Origin: Boswellia sacra
Taxonomy: Eukaryota; Streptophyta; Magnoliopsida; Sapindales; Burseraceae
Assembly (NCBI GenBank): GCA_013180625.2
Contig: SNVD02001259.1
Span: 81,702-145,701, forward strand
Length of the DNA: 64,000 nucleotides
Reading direction: 5' to 3'
The notes under the pieces: generated by a model
Database searches by the model: none
What the model saw: the letters and a program-made list of their open reading frames with translations, nothing else
What the model was told of the DNA's origin: nothing
Position numbers and translations under genes: made by a program
Part shown: in pieces, positions 32,084 through 42,175 of the stretch
Layout of the letters: every line of letters begins with the position of its first letter
Position numbering within the stretch: the stretch's first letter is position 1

Positions 32084-32625
32084 ATGTGTGTTGTTGTTGT
32101 CAAATTTTTTTCTTGTTTCATTTGATCTGATTATCAATGTTGTTTTTGTGTTGTTGTTGTTTGTTGATTTTGTTTGTTTTAATTTCAAGTTTTCTTTTTG
32201 ACAAACCATATGACTATCCTATGGCATAAGTACATGTGGGAGATAAGTGTGGAGGTTTTGTCAACCTCCGTCGAAAGTGTATCTCCATTTTTAATGCTTC
32301 ACGTGGGAGACAAGTGTGGAGGTTTCATCAACCTCTGTCAAAAGTATGTCTCCATTTTTCATGTTTCACGTGGGAGACAAGTGTGTAGGTTTTGTCAAAC
32401 CTCACCGAAAGCATATCTAATTTTTTTCAAATCTTGGGGTGATAAATTTGCATCGAGCAACCCCCACCGAAATTATGTCCCCATGTGTCAAATTTGAGAG
32501 TTTTACGTGTGTATATATCCATTCTCCATATTTTCAAATGTCATTATTATAACCTGTCTTACACTTGAAAATCATATTACCTAACGTGCATCATTGTCTT
32601 ACACAAGGTTAGAGCACTTGTAGAA
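32084..32625 (+). other. Spacer between ORFX and LOG in C
   Basis: Non-coding; T/G-rich at first (32085-32200), then the three-copy 67-bp repeat, then AT-rich sequence up to the LOG start codon. Confidence 0.5.
32233..32433 (+). repeat. Three tandem 67-bp repeats, each with a hairpin
   Basis: Copies begin at 32233, 32300 and 32367 with 'ca(t/c)gtgggaga(t/c)aagtgtg'. Each contains GGAGGTT-TTGTC-AACCTCC or a close variant, a 7-bp stem with a 5-base loop (copy 1 perfect, copies 2 and 3 with changes). Confidence 0.8.
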
Positions 32626-33276
32626 ATGGAGAAAACACAAATTCGGCGATTCCAAAATATATGCGTATTTTATGGATCGCAATTTGGTAAAGATGGAGAG
32701 TTTACAACAGCAGCTCTTGATCTTGGTAGGCCATTAGCTACGAGGGGTATTCATTTGATTTATGGAGGGGGTAGTCTTGGGTTAATGGGGTGTGTGTCGA
32801 CATCTGCATCCTTGGGAGGAAGTAAAGTTCTCGGCATTATTCCTAAACCATTAGCTGTGCGAGATATCATAGGCAACACAATGGAGGAAGAGTTACAGGT
32901 CTCTAGCATGCATGGGCGTATTGCACATATGATCATTAAATCTGATGCATTTATAGCTTTGCCCTGTGGTTATGGTACATTAGAGGAGATATTTTAAATC
33001 ACCTCTTGGGCATAGCTAAACATCCATCGGAAACCCATTGGTTTGTTAAATGTCAATAATTTTTTTGATGGTTTGTTGTCTTTTCTTGATCAAGCAATAG
33101 AAAAAAACTTCATCTCACAGTCGGCGAGGCAAATCCTGGTTATAGCTTCAACTGCAGGGGAGTTAATTGACAAATTACAAGCATTCGTCTATTCGCCTGA
33201 TCCAATAATAGCTCGGATAGATTGGTTTGTGGAAGGCAATAAAAGGCGTAAACTAGATTTAAGGCTAAGTCTGTAA
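32626..33276 (+). pseudogene. LOG-like cytokinin phosphoribohydrolase gene in C
   Basis: The ATG at 32626 opens a frame with the LOG-family order: 'ICVFYGSQFGKDGEF', nucleotide-binding 'YGGGSLGLMG' (32761-32790), 'VLGIIPKPLA', 'SSMHGRIAHM', '[18 protein letters not shown]' (32941-32994), '[20 protein letters not shown]', 'TAGELIDKLQ' and a short basic tail to 33276. LOG enzymes convert cytokinin riboside monophosphates to free cytokinin in the cytosol. Length (~216 codons) fits the family. TAA at 32995-32997 and TAG at 33013-33015 interrupt it. Both stand where the B copy has glutamine, which fits C-to-T change. The PGGxGTxxE motif has Cys for the first Gly. The frame crosses the whole domain without introns, so it derives from a processed transcript. 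Confidence 0.85.
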
Positions 33277-34440
33277 TCTTTATCTACTGGTTTGCTTCAC
33301 TTTTGTTTGCTCTCTTTTTATTGTGTCTATTTGAGATTTTTCATGTTATTTCTTTTGAGCTTTTTCAAGTTATTTCTTTCATCCTAGGTAATATTTTATA
33401 ATCTTGATTTTTAGAGTGGTGGCTTAAAAAGTTCAAGTTCTCTTGAAACGCATTCTGGATCTCTTCAATCCATAATGGCTGAATAAAGAGGCTAACTTCT
33501 AAACTTTTTAGACCCATTCTAACTAACTTGTTTTTGTTTGCTGACTTGTTAAACTTTGTTATTTTATGAGTGAGTTTAGTTTTGTATAATTTAGAGTTGT
33601 TATGTGTTTTTATCTTTATCAGTTTCGATTTAAAAAAACAACTATGGAAAAACCTGAGAATAGCAGAATATGGGCTTTCCTTAACCCTTGAAACGCATTC
33701 TTCCTTAATAACTTTGTAGTTTGTTTATTTCATGTTGTTTTAAGTGTCTTTTTTCTTGTTTTGTTCTTCATAATAAAGGTATATAGGCTGAAAACCTTAA
33801 ATCTACGGGCTACTGGTCCTAAGGATTGTTGAAATATACAATCTTGACTCAGGTCTAACAACGCCACGTGCCTCTTTTCTTGCATTTTGTGGGTCGATGA
33901 TAAGATAATGATTGAATTAAGAATAACTCTTAGAAAATGATAAATGATGCATGGATCCGTGTGCTTGAAATGTATATTGGTTTTCGCTTTACCTTTGATT
34001 CCTTTCACAACATTGAGCACCGAGCCATTATCACTGAGTTATTTGTTTACTTAGAGAAGGTTTATGCAATTTAAGTGTTTCTTCAGATTTCAATGAATTC
34101 TAGAACCTGTTTGATGGTCACTCGAGGCGAAATCCTAGACTGTGCAACATTGGGGAAATGATTTAGGCCATCTTTGGACCGTTTGAGCCTTAATAGCCAA
34201 CCTTGATTGAAACTAATCCCTAGTTACCCTTTTGAGCCTTTGTAAACTTTTTTTTTTCTTGTTAACTCACTAAAAGATTTCCTAACCTCAAATGAATTTT
34301 TTTTTCTCTCCAAATAGTTTGTCCCTTACCTATGAGCATGTACATCATTCATGATTACATTTTGAGCTATGTTCTGTTTTTTGGGAAGTTAAAGGAGGTT
34401 GGATTGTGCCATAAGCAATGCAAGTGAGTTTTATTATGTT

Positions 34441-34612
34441 AGTAAAAAAAAAAAAAAAAGAAAAAAAACAATCTGTACTTATCTTCCACGTACTTACACA
34501 TTGAGGACAATGTGTTGTTTAAGTGTGGGGGAGGGGAATTACAGCAGTTTAAAAAAAAGAAAAAAAGAAGAAAAGAAAAAAAAAGAAAAGAAAGAAAAAA
34601 AAAGAAGAAAAA
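34441..34612 (+). repeat. Purine-rich low-complexity tracts
   Basis: Two A/G-only stretches (34444-34470 and 34550-34612) are built from aaaag and aaaaag units and flank the internal polypurine motif. Confidence 0.75.
34497..34536 (+). other. Internal hairpin and polypurine motif of C
   Basis: CACATTG-AGGA-CAATGTG (34497-34514, perfect 7-bp stem) is followed by AAGTGTGGGGGAGGGG (34521-34536). It resembles the true 3' polypurine tract 740 bp downstream. B has the same pairing at 14448-14485 on the minus strand. Confidence 0.6.
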
Positions 34613-35261
34613 GAGATCTATACCCTTGAGTGTTATTAAAAAGAACGAAACAACAAAGCGTGAGGGTGTAATTTCTTTTGTGTAAAAAAAAACAATAATA
34701 AAAAGAGAGATTGAGTGTTCTGAATAAATTTGGGGGAGTCACTTGGTGAATTCGAATGAATTTTTTTTATGTTATGTGGTTGAGCTCTACATAATCTTGA
34801 ATGATTTATGTGTTTGTGGGTGATTTGAGCCAAATTATTATCCTTTATCATACCTTCACCCAAGCCAAACGTTACAAGCTTAATAAAGTCCTACTTGATC
34901 CTTGGTGTTGTGCATGTCTACATTAGTGGAGAGTGACTTGAAAAGCAGGCCTATGGAGTTCATTTATACACATATCTTCACTATTAAATACGATTCATTT
35001 TTATGCATAAACTCATCCGAGTTACAAGTGATTATGTGAAAATGGATCTACACACACACACAAAAGGAATTAAAGTAGAGCGAAACTAATCTTTGAAATG
35101 AAATTTTTGATCAAGTGCATGATTTTGAAGTTTTCCTCGGGTTATAATTAAGTACAATCTTTGAGGCCTATTTGCAAGTTGAAGCATTTGTGTTGTTTTA
35201 ATTTTTCTTTGTTTCTGTTTCGATCTAATATCGTTGTAGTTGCTCGAGGACTAGCAAAGTC

Positions 35262-35277
35262 TAAGTGTGGGGGAATT
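35262..35277 (+). other. C polypurine tract
   Basis: TAAGTGTGGGGGAATT immediately before the 3' LTR start TGATAGG, preceded by 'ctcgaggactagcaaagt', which resembles the end of other plant Athila elements as I recall them. Confidence 0.85.
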
Positions 35278-36301
35278 TGATAGGTGTCTATTTATATATC
35301 ATTTTCATATCAATTCCGTATATGTTTCTTTGCTCTATTCCTTGGTATTTTTATGTTTTTGATGTTTGTAGGAGTTTTGGAGGAACTTGCACAAAATTGG
35401 AGTAAAACCCTTCATTTTCACCTCTGCTAATCAACCAATTTCTCGGAGTTGATTGTATCGATATGCAATTTTCTGGAATGTTTTTGTATTGTATTGTATT
35501 GACTACGTTTTTAACATGTATAACTGAATCTGAATTGGTTGAGGGTGATTTCAAAGCCCTTGATATGTTTTTGTGAGTTGATTGTGCAAGAAATTGTTAT
35601 CCAATTCTCTAATTGAAGTTGTTTGCATTTTCCTATATCTAATGCTTATGATTACTTGCTGATTGTATTTGGGGTGGCCAACTGAATATAATCTGGCTAT
35701 TGTTTATTGCTAGATTAGAAATCTTGATCTGTAATTGTCATGAATTTCAAATCATTAGTAGCAAAATTTTGATCAGAGATTGCAATTGGAAAATACAACC
35801 TAGGTTAAATAATCTGAACCTGTGTGATTATTGCTTAGATCAACCTATCTTTCTTATCGTAATGATTCTATTGAATTAAATTTAGAGAGCTTGTTCTAGG
35901 TTGTTTAATGGATAGAGATTAAATAAAGGGCTTGTTTTATTTAACAACAAAGTAAGGAAAGATTGGGGTAACAGAGCTTGTTGTTATTTACGGTTGATAA
36001 CTTCAATGCTGTAATTGGATGATAATTCTACGATTAATTCGCGAATCCATATCTTGTGGTAGAGAAGGATCCCTTAACCAGATTTCTCTCATTGATCTTT
36101 CATTCAAATTAACTTCTGTTTTGTTATTCTTAATTTGCATTCTTATTTCATTTAGTTAATCATTCAACAAAACCCCCCCTGTTTAGTTTATTGTTGCTAG
36201 AAAATAACAAATTCAATTAGAATCAATCATCGTGGGAACGATATCTACTTATCACTTTATTACTTGTGCGACTAGTATACTTGCTAGTTTTGAACGCATC
36301 A
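35278..36301 (+). repeat. C 3' LTR with an internal deletion
   Basis: 1024 bp with the same ends as the 5' LTR. About 370 bp equivalent to 24280-24645 are missing: GCAATT is joined directly to TTCTGGAATG. The lost part includes the TATA box and the ACTGTAGCA repeats. Confidence 0.92.
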
Positions 36302-36306
36302 TTGGT

Positions 36307-37089
36307 GGTTCTTCTTCCAACTTCCTTTTTTGCTTTGCTCTTTGCACAATTTAAGAGTTGCTTCTCTTACGTTTTTCTCCACTTTTTTTAACAATTCCTC
36401 TCTCATTTCTCAAGCTTTCATTCACACTACTCAATGCCTCTTTGTGCTTTTCAACATGTTTAAAGCCTTTTTTAAGACTCTTTAGCTTATCTTGAAGCTT
36501 CTAATAGATGACGACTAGAGGCGGCTGGAATCCAACAATCTCTACAATTTAAAATTTCTTTGACATGTGAAGCTTGACATTCCTTTCCTTAAGGACTGTA
36601 AAAACTTTTGAGATTATCATGATTATTCTTCTATTTCAATTGATAAGAGATTTGCCCCCTGTATGAGGAATTCTCTGCCATACTTGGTTGTCATTTGTCT
36701 AGTTTTGAAAGCATCATTTTACACATTGTTGAGACACAATCGATGTCTGACCTTGCTGATTTTATTCAACTTTCCGATTTCTACCATAGGTATTGGTAAA
36801 GTGGAATTGTCTTCCATCTTTTCTTTGCTTCAAATGATTGATAAGACCTCGTCTGATTAGCTTTACCATCTTCAGTTTTGCCTTCTTGCATAGTTTCTAC
36901 TAGTTTCAATAGACAGTTTTAGTGAACCACATCTTGTGATCATCATTCCTTAAATGGGACCCAGATTCATGGTAGTTCCTTTAATTATTACTGAGACATT
37001 GATCAAACTAGACTATTTTAGGATTGATCTGAGTTAGAGATTCAATGGTAATCTTCTACTTCTTTAGCCATTTTTTCACCTTTATTTTT
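36307..37089. other. Decayed sequence of unknown origin
   Basis: AT-rich, no intact gene. A short piece near 36660-36790 translates to something like 'EEFSAILGCHLSSFESIILHIV', which might be a relic of a retroelement ORF, but this is too short to support. Confidence 0.35.
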
Positions 37090-37410
37090 GCCTAAGTCGC
37101 CTTTTTGGGTTTTCAACTTAGTAGGTTTATTCTTTTCCTCTTCTTTTTTTCACACTCCACTTTTTGCCTAAGCTATCATTTAGGGTTTTTGACCCAGTGA
37201 GCTTGCCTTAATTTTTTTTTTTAGTTGCTTTTTTCGGGTTTTTAACTTAGAGAGCTTTTTTTTATTTTTTTTCTATGCCCCAACTTTTGCCTAAGTTTCA
37301 CTTTCAAGTTTTCAACTTAGCAAGCTTGTCTTAATTTTTTTTTTTTTGCCTAAGTCACCTTTTCAGGTTTTCGACTTAGTAGCCTTTATTTTATTCTTTT
37401 TCTTCTTTTT
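37090..37410. repeat. Degenerate tandem array, about five 60-75-bp units
   Basis: Units recur at about 37090, 37166, 37215, 37289 and 37348 with the theme 'gcctaagt-(n)-cttttnnggttttcaacttag-nagctt', separated by poly-T runs. 'cctaag' and 'cttag' in each unit are inverted, so each unit could form a small hairpin. Confidence 0.7.
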
Positions 37411-37836
37411 CTTTTTCAGATTTGGTTACAAGATAGGTTGTCTTCTAGCACTACTCGAGGGGATATTTCCCATTACTACCCTCGACTTTATACAAGGAGG
37501 AGACTTGAGAGACGTGCTTCTTAGGTTGATTGGCTTGGAGTCATTCTAGACACTTAGATCCGTTGGCATTATCCATGGTGGAGGTTCGGGCATGTGACAG
37601 TTGAGACCTCCAATGCATGTGTGCCTTTCGCGGGTTTTACTTATAGTTCGTTCTTTGATCCTGCAAGATTACGTCAATAGTTTAGGCTTAAGTAGAAGAT
37701 CGTGGATTTACCGACCACTTTTGATACAAGGAGATTGTTTGCTCATTACCTAAAGTGTGTGAGGGATTGTTGGCTGCATCAGACCATTAGGAGGAATTTT
37801 TTCCATGCTTCTGACTTAGAGATGGATGATTGATTG
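37411..37836 (+). other. Unrecognised decayed coding-like sequence
   Basis: Less AT-rich than its surroundings and coding-like in part. One reading includes 'IVDLPTTFDTRRLFAHYLKC' (about 37700-37760) with stops upstream. I cannot assign a family; an old retroelement-associated ORF is possible. It ends where LTR H begins. Confidence 0.35.
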
Positions 37837-38169
37837 TGAATGTAGATTTTGTTGACCCAGGTATGGCAACCCAAGAGGGGGGGTGAATTGGGTTTTTATT
37901 TATAAAAAAGGATTTAGAAAACTTTTCTTGAAAGATCAAAATTATTTAAATCTTTCTTTAAGAACAAAGGTGAAGAAGATGAAAATAGAATGCAATCAAG
38001 AGAATGGGAATAAAGAACAATCACAAGTGCAAGTAAATGTAAAGAGGATAGGGATAGAGAGAGTGCAAACTCGATGTACGTGGTTCGGCAAACCTTGCCT
38101 ACGTCCACGGGCTCCTAGCTCCACGAGCTAAGCTTTCCACTAAGTTGTAGAAATCTTTACAACTTGCTT

Positions 38170-38420
38170 GATGAACAACCTCACCAAGACTTTTTCTTCC
38201 AACTCTTGATAACACCACACCAAGAGTTCTTCTTGATGAACAACCTCACCAAGGCAACTTCCTTCAACCCTTGATAACACCACACCAAGAGTTCTTCTTG
38301 ATGAACAACCTCACCAAGGCAACTTCCTTCAACTCTTGATAACACACAACAAGAGTTCTTCTTGATGAACAACCTCACCAAGGAAACTTTCTTCAACTCT
38401 TGATAACACACAACAAGAGT
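38170..38420 (-). repeat. Four-copy ~64-bp tandem array in D's 3' LTR
   Basis: GATGAACAACCTCACCAAG begins at 38170, 38235, 38298 and 38364, each copy running to 'caagagttcttctt'. The homologous array in the other LTR begins at 44256, 44321, 44386 and 44467. Confidence 0.88.
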
Positions 38421-38739
38421 TCTCTCAAGGATAACTATTATCCTTCACAAGAATATCTCACTCTCACCACAATACAAGAACAAGGTTAATTTTTACAACA
38501 AAAGTACAACTCTCTTCAAATAGTAGATAAAGAATATAAAAGCTCTCTAGATTTGATATTTCTCTTGTTTTTTTGCTTGATAGATGCTTCTTATGCTCTT
38601 GTTGAATGCATGGGAGAATGGCTCCTTTTATAGGCAAATGAGATGAACTTGAATAAGTGAAGACACCAACTCCAAATTTTCTATCCACCATAAAAACTAT
38701 AATCTTGTCTGCCATTTTTGTCAATGTTCCTTTTGCATT

Positions 38740-39400
38740 TTGAAAATATGCAAAACATAAAAGATTTGCACGTTTGAATAAGATTTCCAATACATCAAGA
38801 ATCAAATCATTTGGATAACTGTAGCTCAAGATATGGCCAAAAGACCATTTGGTGCTCATGTGACTTGATTTTCCTTTCTTGTGTCAGTCCACCAAATTGA
38901 ATGATAATTCTGTTAGCCTTACGTTTGAAATTTGAATTTCTTCAAAACATAAAAGATCTGAATATTTGAATAATATTTCCAAAAAATTAAGAATCAAAAC
39001 ATTTGGATAACTCTATCTTAAGATATGGCCAAAACACCATTCGGTGCTCATGTGAGTTAATTTTTCTTCTCAGTGTCAGTCCACCAAATTGTATATCAAT
39101 TATGTCAGCCTTCCATTTGCAATTTGAATTTCTTCAAAACATATGAAATGTTCTTCATTAAGTCATCTTTCCAATGCCATAAGTATCAAGTCATTTTGAT
39201 TTTTCTAGCTCAAGATATGTCCAAAGGAGTATTCGGTGCTCATGTCAGCTGCTTCCATTTGTCTTTCAAATTTCATGATGATTTGGACAACCTTGCACTT
39301 GAAATTTGAATTTCATTAAAACATATGAAATGTTATAAATTGAGTAAGCTTTCCAAAGGATCAATAATCACATCATTTAGATATTTTTAGAGATATATAT
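38740..39400 (-). repeat. ~190-bp periodic repeat in D's 3' LTR
   Basis: The theme 'catttggataactntanctcaagatatggccaaaa' recurs near 38811, 39003, 39196 and 39377, together with 'cggtgctcatgt' and 'gaaatttgaatttcttcaaaacata'. The same structure is at about 44850-45500 in the other LTR. Confidence 0.75.
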
Positions 39401-39643
39401 GAGCAATTGATTAAAAATTGATCATGTGTCACATTCCTTGAGTCAATCCTTGTTCTTAAACTTTGGTGCCTTTAACATGTAGTCTTCTCCTTAGCTTCAA
39501 CACTTCATTTTAATAAGCCTCTTCTTGATTTTAAAATTATTTCAATGATCTTACTCTTGCACATAAATAAACATGTTAGTAAATCTCAATTAATCAATGT
39601 GTATTGTTATCATCAAAATTATCATGTAGCCTTAGGGCTAACA

Positions 39644-39656
39644 ATCTCCCCCTTTT
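39644..39656 (-). other. D polypurine tract
   Basis: The minus strand reads AAAAAGGGGGAGAT directly against the 3' LTR edge. Further gggggagaa-type runs lie at 39778-39848 (plus-strand 'tctccccctt', 'actccccct'). Confidence 0.8.
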
Positions 39657-39889
39657 TGATGATGACAAACCATTGATTGCTTTAAAATATAATCTAAAAT
39701 CAAGAATGAAAATAAAATCAATAATAAGCAAAAATAATGGCACTTGTTATGAATATAAGCAATCCAACTCAACTATTTCTCCCCCTTTTGTTATCATCAA
39801 AAAGATGTAATCAAATTAACTACTCCCCCTAAATATATTCTCCCCCTTAACATATGCTACCATTCAAAGATTATCATATTAAAGCAAAA

Positions 39890-41092
39890 TTAAGACATAT
39901 CCAACATGCCTAATTCTCTTCTAATTATGCAAAATCTATCTTGACTAAGGGGTTTAGTAAATATATCGGCTAATTGTTTATCGGTGGGAACAAATTCTAA
40001 CGAAATATTTCCTTTTTGCACATGATCTCTAATAAAATGATGTCTAATCTCTATATGCTTAGTCCTAGAGTGTTGTATGGGATTTTTTGAAATGTTGATG
40101 GCACTTGTATTGTCACATTTGATGGGAATATGATCAAATACCACACCATAATCTTTTAAAATTTGTTTCATCCAAAGAGATTGTGCACAACAACTTCCTA
40201 CTGCAATATACTCGGCTTCCGCGGTTGATAAGGCAACAGAATTTTGTTTTCTACTAAACCATGAGACTAATGCATGTCCTAGAAAATGGCAAGAGCCACT
40301 AGTGCTCTTTCTATCAAGAAGACTTCCAGCAAAGTCCGCATCGGAATAACTAATTAGATCAAAATTATCACACTTAGGATACCAAAGACCTAGATTTATG
40401 GTTCCAAGAAGATATCTAAATATCCTTTTGACAGTCTTAAGGTGAGATTCCTTTGGACAAGACTGAAATCTAGCACACATACACACACTAAACATAATAT
40501 CAGGTCTACTAGCAGTTAAATACAAAAGAGAGTCAATCATACCTCGATACTTTGTTACCTCAACATCTTTTCCTTTCTCATCTTTGTCAAGCTTGGTTAA
40601 TGTACCCATAGGTGTGTTATATGTCCTTGAATTATCCATGCCAAACTTCTTGAGAAGATCTCTTGTGTATTTAGCTTGATTAATGAAGATCCCATCTATT
40701 GATTGCTTGATTTGAAGTCCAAGGAAGAAATTTAATTCTCCCATTAAGCTCATTTCAAATTCTTGTTGCATGCACTTAGAAAATTCCTCACACATAGAGA
40801 CATTAGTAGCACCAAATATAATATCATCAACATAGATTTGAACAATTAATAAATCATCATTTTTTGTTTTAACAAAAAGAGTAGTATCAACTTTTTTTAT
40901 TTCGAAACCATTATCAATGAGAAATTTGCTCAATCTATCATACCATGCTCTTGGTGCTTGTTTCAAGCCATAAAGTGCCTTTTTGAGTTTGAAAACATGG
41001 TTTGGAAAATCATGATTTTGAAAACCAAGAGGTTGCTCTACATATACTTCCTCCATAATGTAACCATTTAAAAATGCACTTTTGACATCCAA
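39890..41092 (-). pseudogene. D reverse transcriptase and RNase H, N-terminally deleted
   Basis: An open frame of 400 codons begins inside the RT palm at 'MDVKSAFLNG', followed by 'ALYGLKQAPRAWYDRL', catalytic 'YVDDIIFG' and 'MSLMGELNFFLGLQI'. The RNase H domain has 'SDADFAGSLLDRKSTSG', 'TAEAEYIAV' and 'CDNTSAI', and the C-terminal 'TKHIEIRHHFIRDHV' and 'LADIFTKPL' complete it. The RT fingers and the integrase C-terminus that should precede it are missing. The first Met is internal, so this is a relic of a longer polyprotein, not an independent gene. Confidence 0.9.
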
Positions 41093-41151
41093 TTGATATA
41101 ATGCAAAGCTCTAATATTTTGGCAAATTATTAGAGCTTTACATTATATCAA
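41093..41151. repeat. Inverted repeat at the D deletion junction
   Basis: 24-bp arms 41093-41116 and 41128-41151 are reverse complements with one mismatch, around an 11-base loop. The 19 bases at 41113-41131 are also an exact copy of 41202-41220 in integrase. This is filler DNA at the break between integrase and RT. Confidence 0.9.
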
Positions 41152-42175
41152 ATGGACTCTATTGATTATAAAGCATGCGGTATTAACGGCTTCGGCCCAA
41201 AAATATTTTGGCAAATTATTTTCAAGTAACATGGTCCTAGCCATTTCTTGGATAGTCCTATTTTTCCTTTCAATAACACCATTTTGTTGTGGAGTTCTAG
41301 GTGAGGAAAAATTATGTTCAAAACCATTTTCATCACAATGATTTTCAAATGCAACATTGTCTACTTCACCACCATGATCACTCCTAATGGACACAATAGA
41401 ATATCCTTTTTGATTTTGGACTCTTTTTGCAAATTTTGAAAAAGCTTGTATGGCCTCATTTTTTGTTTTCAAGAATAATACCCAAGTGAATCTTGAATAA
41501 TCATCCACAATAACAAAAACATAATACTTTCCACCAAGGCTTTGAGTTCTTGATGGTCCAAATAAATCCAAATGAAGTAATTGTAGAGGTTTATTTGTTG
41601 AAATAAATTTCTTTTGTTTAAAAGAAGTTCTCACTTGTTTTCCAAATTGACAAGCATCACAAATCTTATCCTTTTCAAATTTTATTTTTGGAAGACCATC
41701 AACTAAATCATTTTTAGAAATTTTTGAAATTGTGTCCATGCTAGCATGACCTAACCTTCTATGCCATAACCAAGCATCATGATTAACAATGAAACATTTT
41801 TCTACATGATCATTAACATCAATATCAATTGTATAAATATTACCACATCTATTACCAACAAATAATGTCTTATTATTACTAACATCCTTAATCACACATC
41901 TATTAGACTCAAAAGCAACAAAATATCCCTTATCACACAATTGACTAATACTAATCAAATCATGTTTTAAACCATGAACAAGCAAAACATCTTTAATAAT
42001 AGGTGAAGAAGGGTTACCAATATCACCATGTCCGATTACCCTTCCTTTGGCATTATCACCGAAGGTCACATATCCTCCTTTCTTCATGATTAATCTTGAG
42101 AACTTGGAGGCATCTCCGGTCATATGCCTTGAGCATCCACTATCTAAGTACCACTTGTGTTTGCCACTTTGTCTC
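41143..42175 (-). pseudogene. D protease active site and integrase
   Basis: The protease signature W-Y-L-D-S-G-C-S lies at about 42155-42130, in a frame shifted from gag. The ORF from 42123 continues through the rest of protease ('YVTFGDNAKG', 'VLLVHGLKHDLISISQLCD'). It then reaches integrase with the zinc finger 'WHRRLGH'...'CDACQFGK' and the core D ('LHLDLFGP'), D ('RSDHGGEV') and E ('NGVIERKN'). It is cut after 'INRVHLI' at 41143 by the deletion described at 41093-41151, losing the integrase C-terminus. Confidence 0.88.

Larger units (their letters stand above)
33277..35261 (+). other. C 3' untranslated region
   Basis: About 2 kb without a supported gene. It contains blocks shared with the 3' regions of B and of the fragment at 60540 ('aaacgcattctgga', 'acccattctaactaa'), a purine-rich tract, and an internal hairpin plus polypurine motif. 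Open frames here (for example 34399-34629) are lysine-rich products of A/G runs. Confidence 0.55.
24076..36301 (+). mobile_element. C: Athila-type Ty3/gypsy element with ORFX and LOG, intact ends
   Basis: A 12.2-kb element with 5' LTR (24076-25479), tRNA-Asp PBS, gag, protease, RT, RNase H, integrase, ORFX, LOG-like gene, polypurine tract and 3' LTR (35278-36301). TTGGT at 24071-24075 and 36302-36306 is a perfect target-site duplication, so this is an undisturbed insertion. The LTRs share no evident similarity with those of A/B, though the gag-pol proteins are related. All large frames carry stops or shifts. A solo LTR of the same family lies at 56965-58378. Confidence 0.93.
37850..39643 (-). 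repeat. D 3' LTR
   Basis: 1794 bp, TGTTGACCCA ... GGGCTAACA. It contains a four-copy ~64-bp tandem array and a ~190-bp periodic repeat. A minus-strand TATA box is at 38625-38632. Confidence 0.93.

Noticed and set aside
32626..33276. Functional host LOG gene
   Set aside because: It lies inside a retrotransposon with target duplications, has two in-frame stops and lacks introns.
34399..34629. Lysine-rich frame
   Set aside because: Produced by A/G-only low-complexity tracts in C's 3' region.
37346..37549. Phenylalanine-rich frame
   Set aside because: Produced by poly-T runs of the tandem array; no conserved motif.
38170..38420. Regular direct repeats that could be taken for a CRISPR array
   Set aside because: The repeats are contiguous, without spacers, and are part of a copia LTR present twice.
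39073..39309. 78-codon frame in D's 3' LTR
   Set aside because: Matches the LTR repeat structure and the equivalent frame in the 5' LTR is broken differently.
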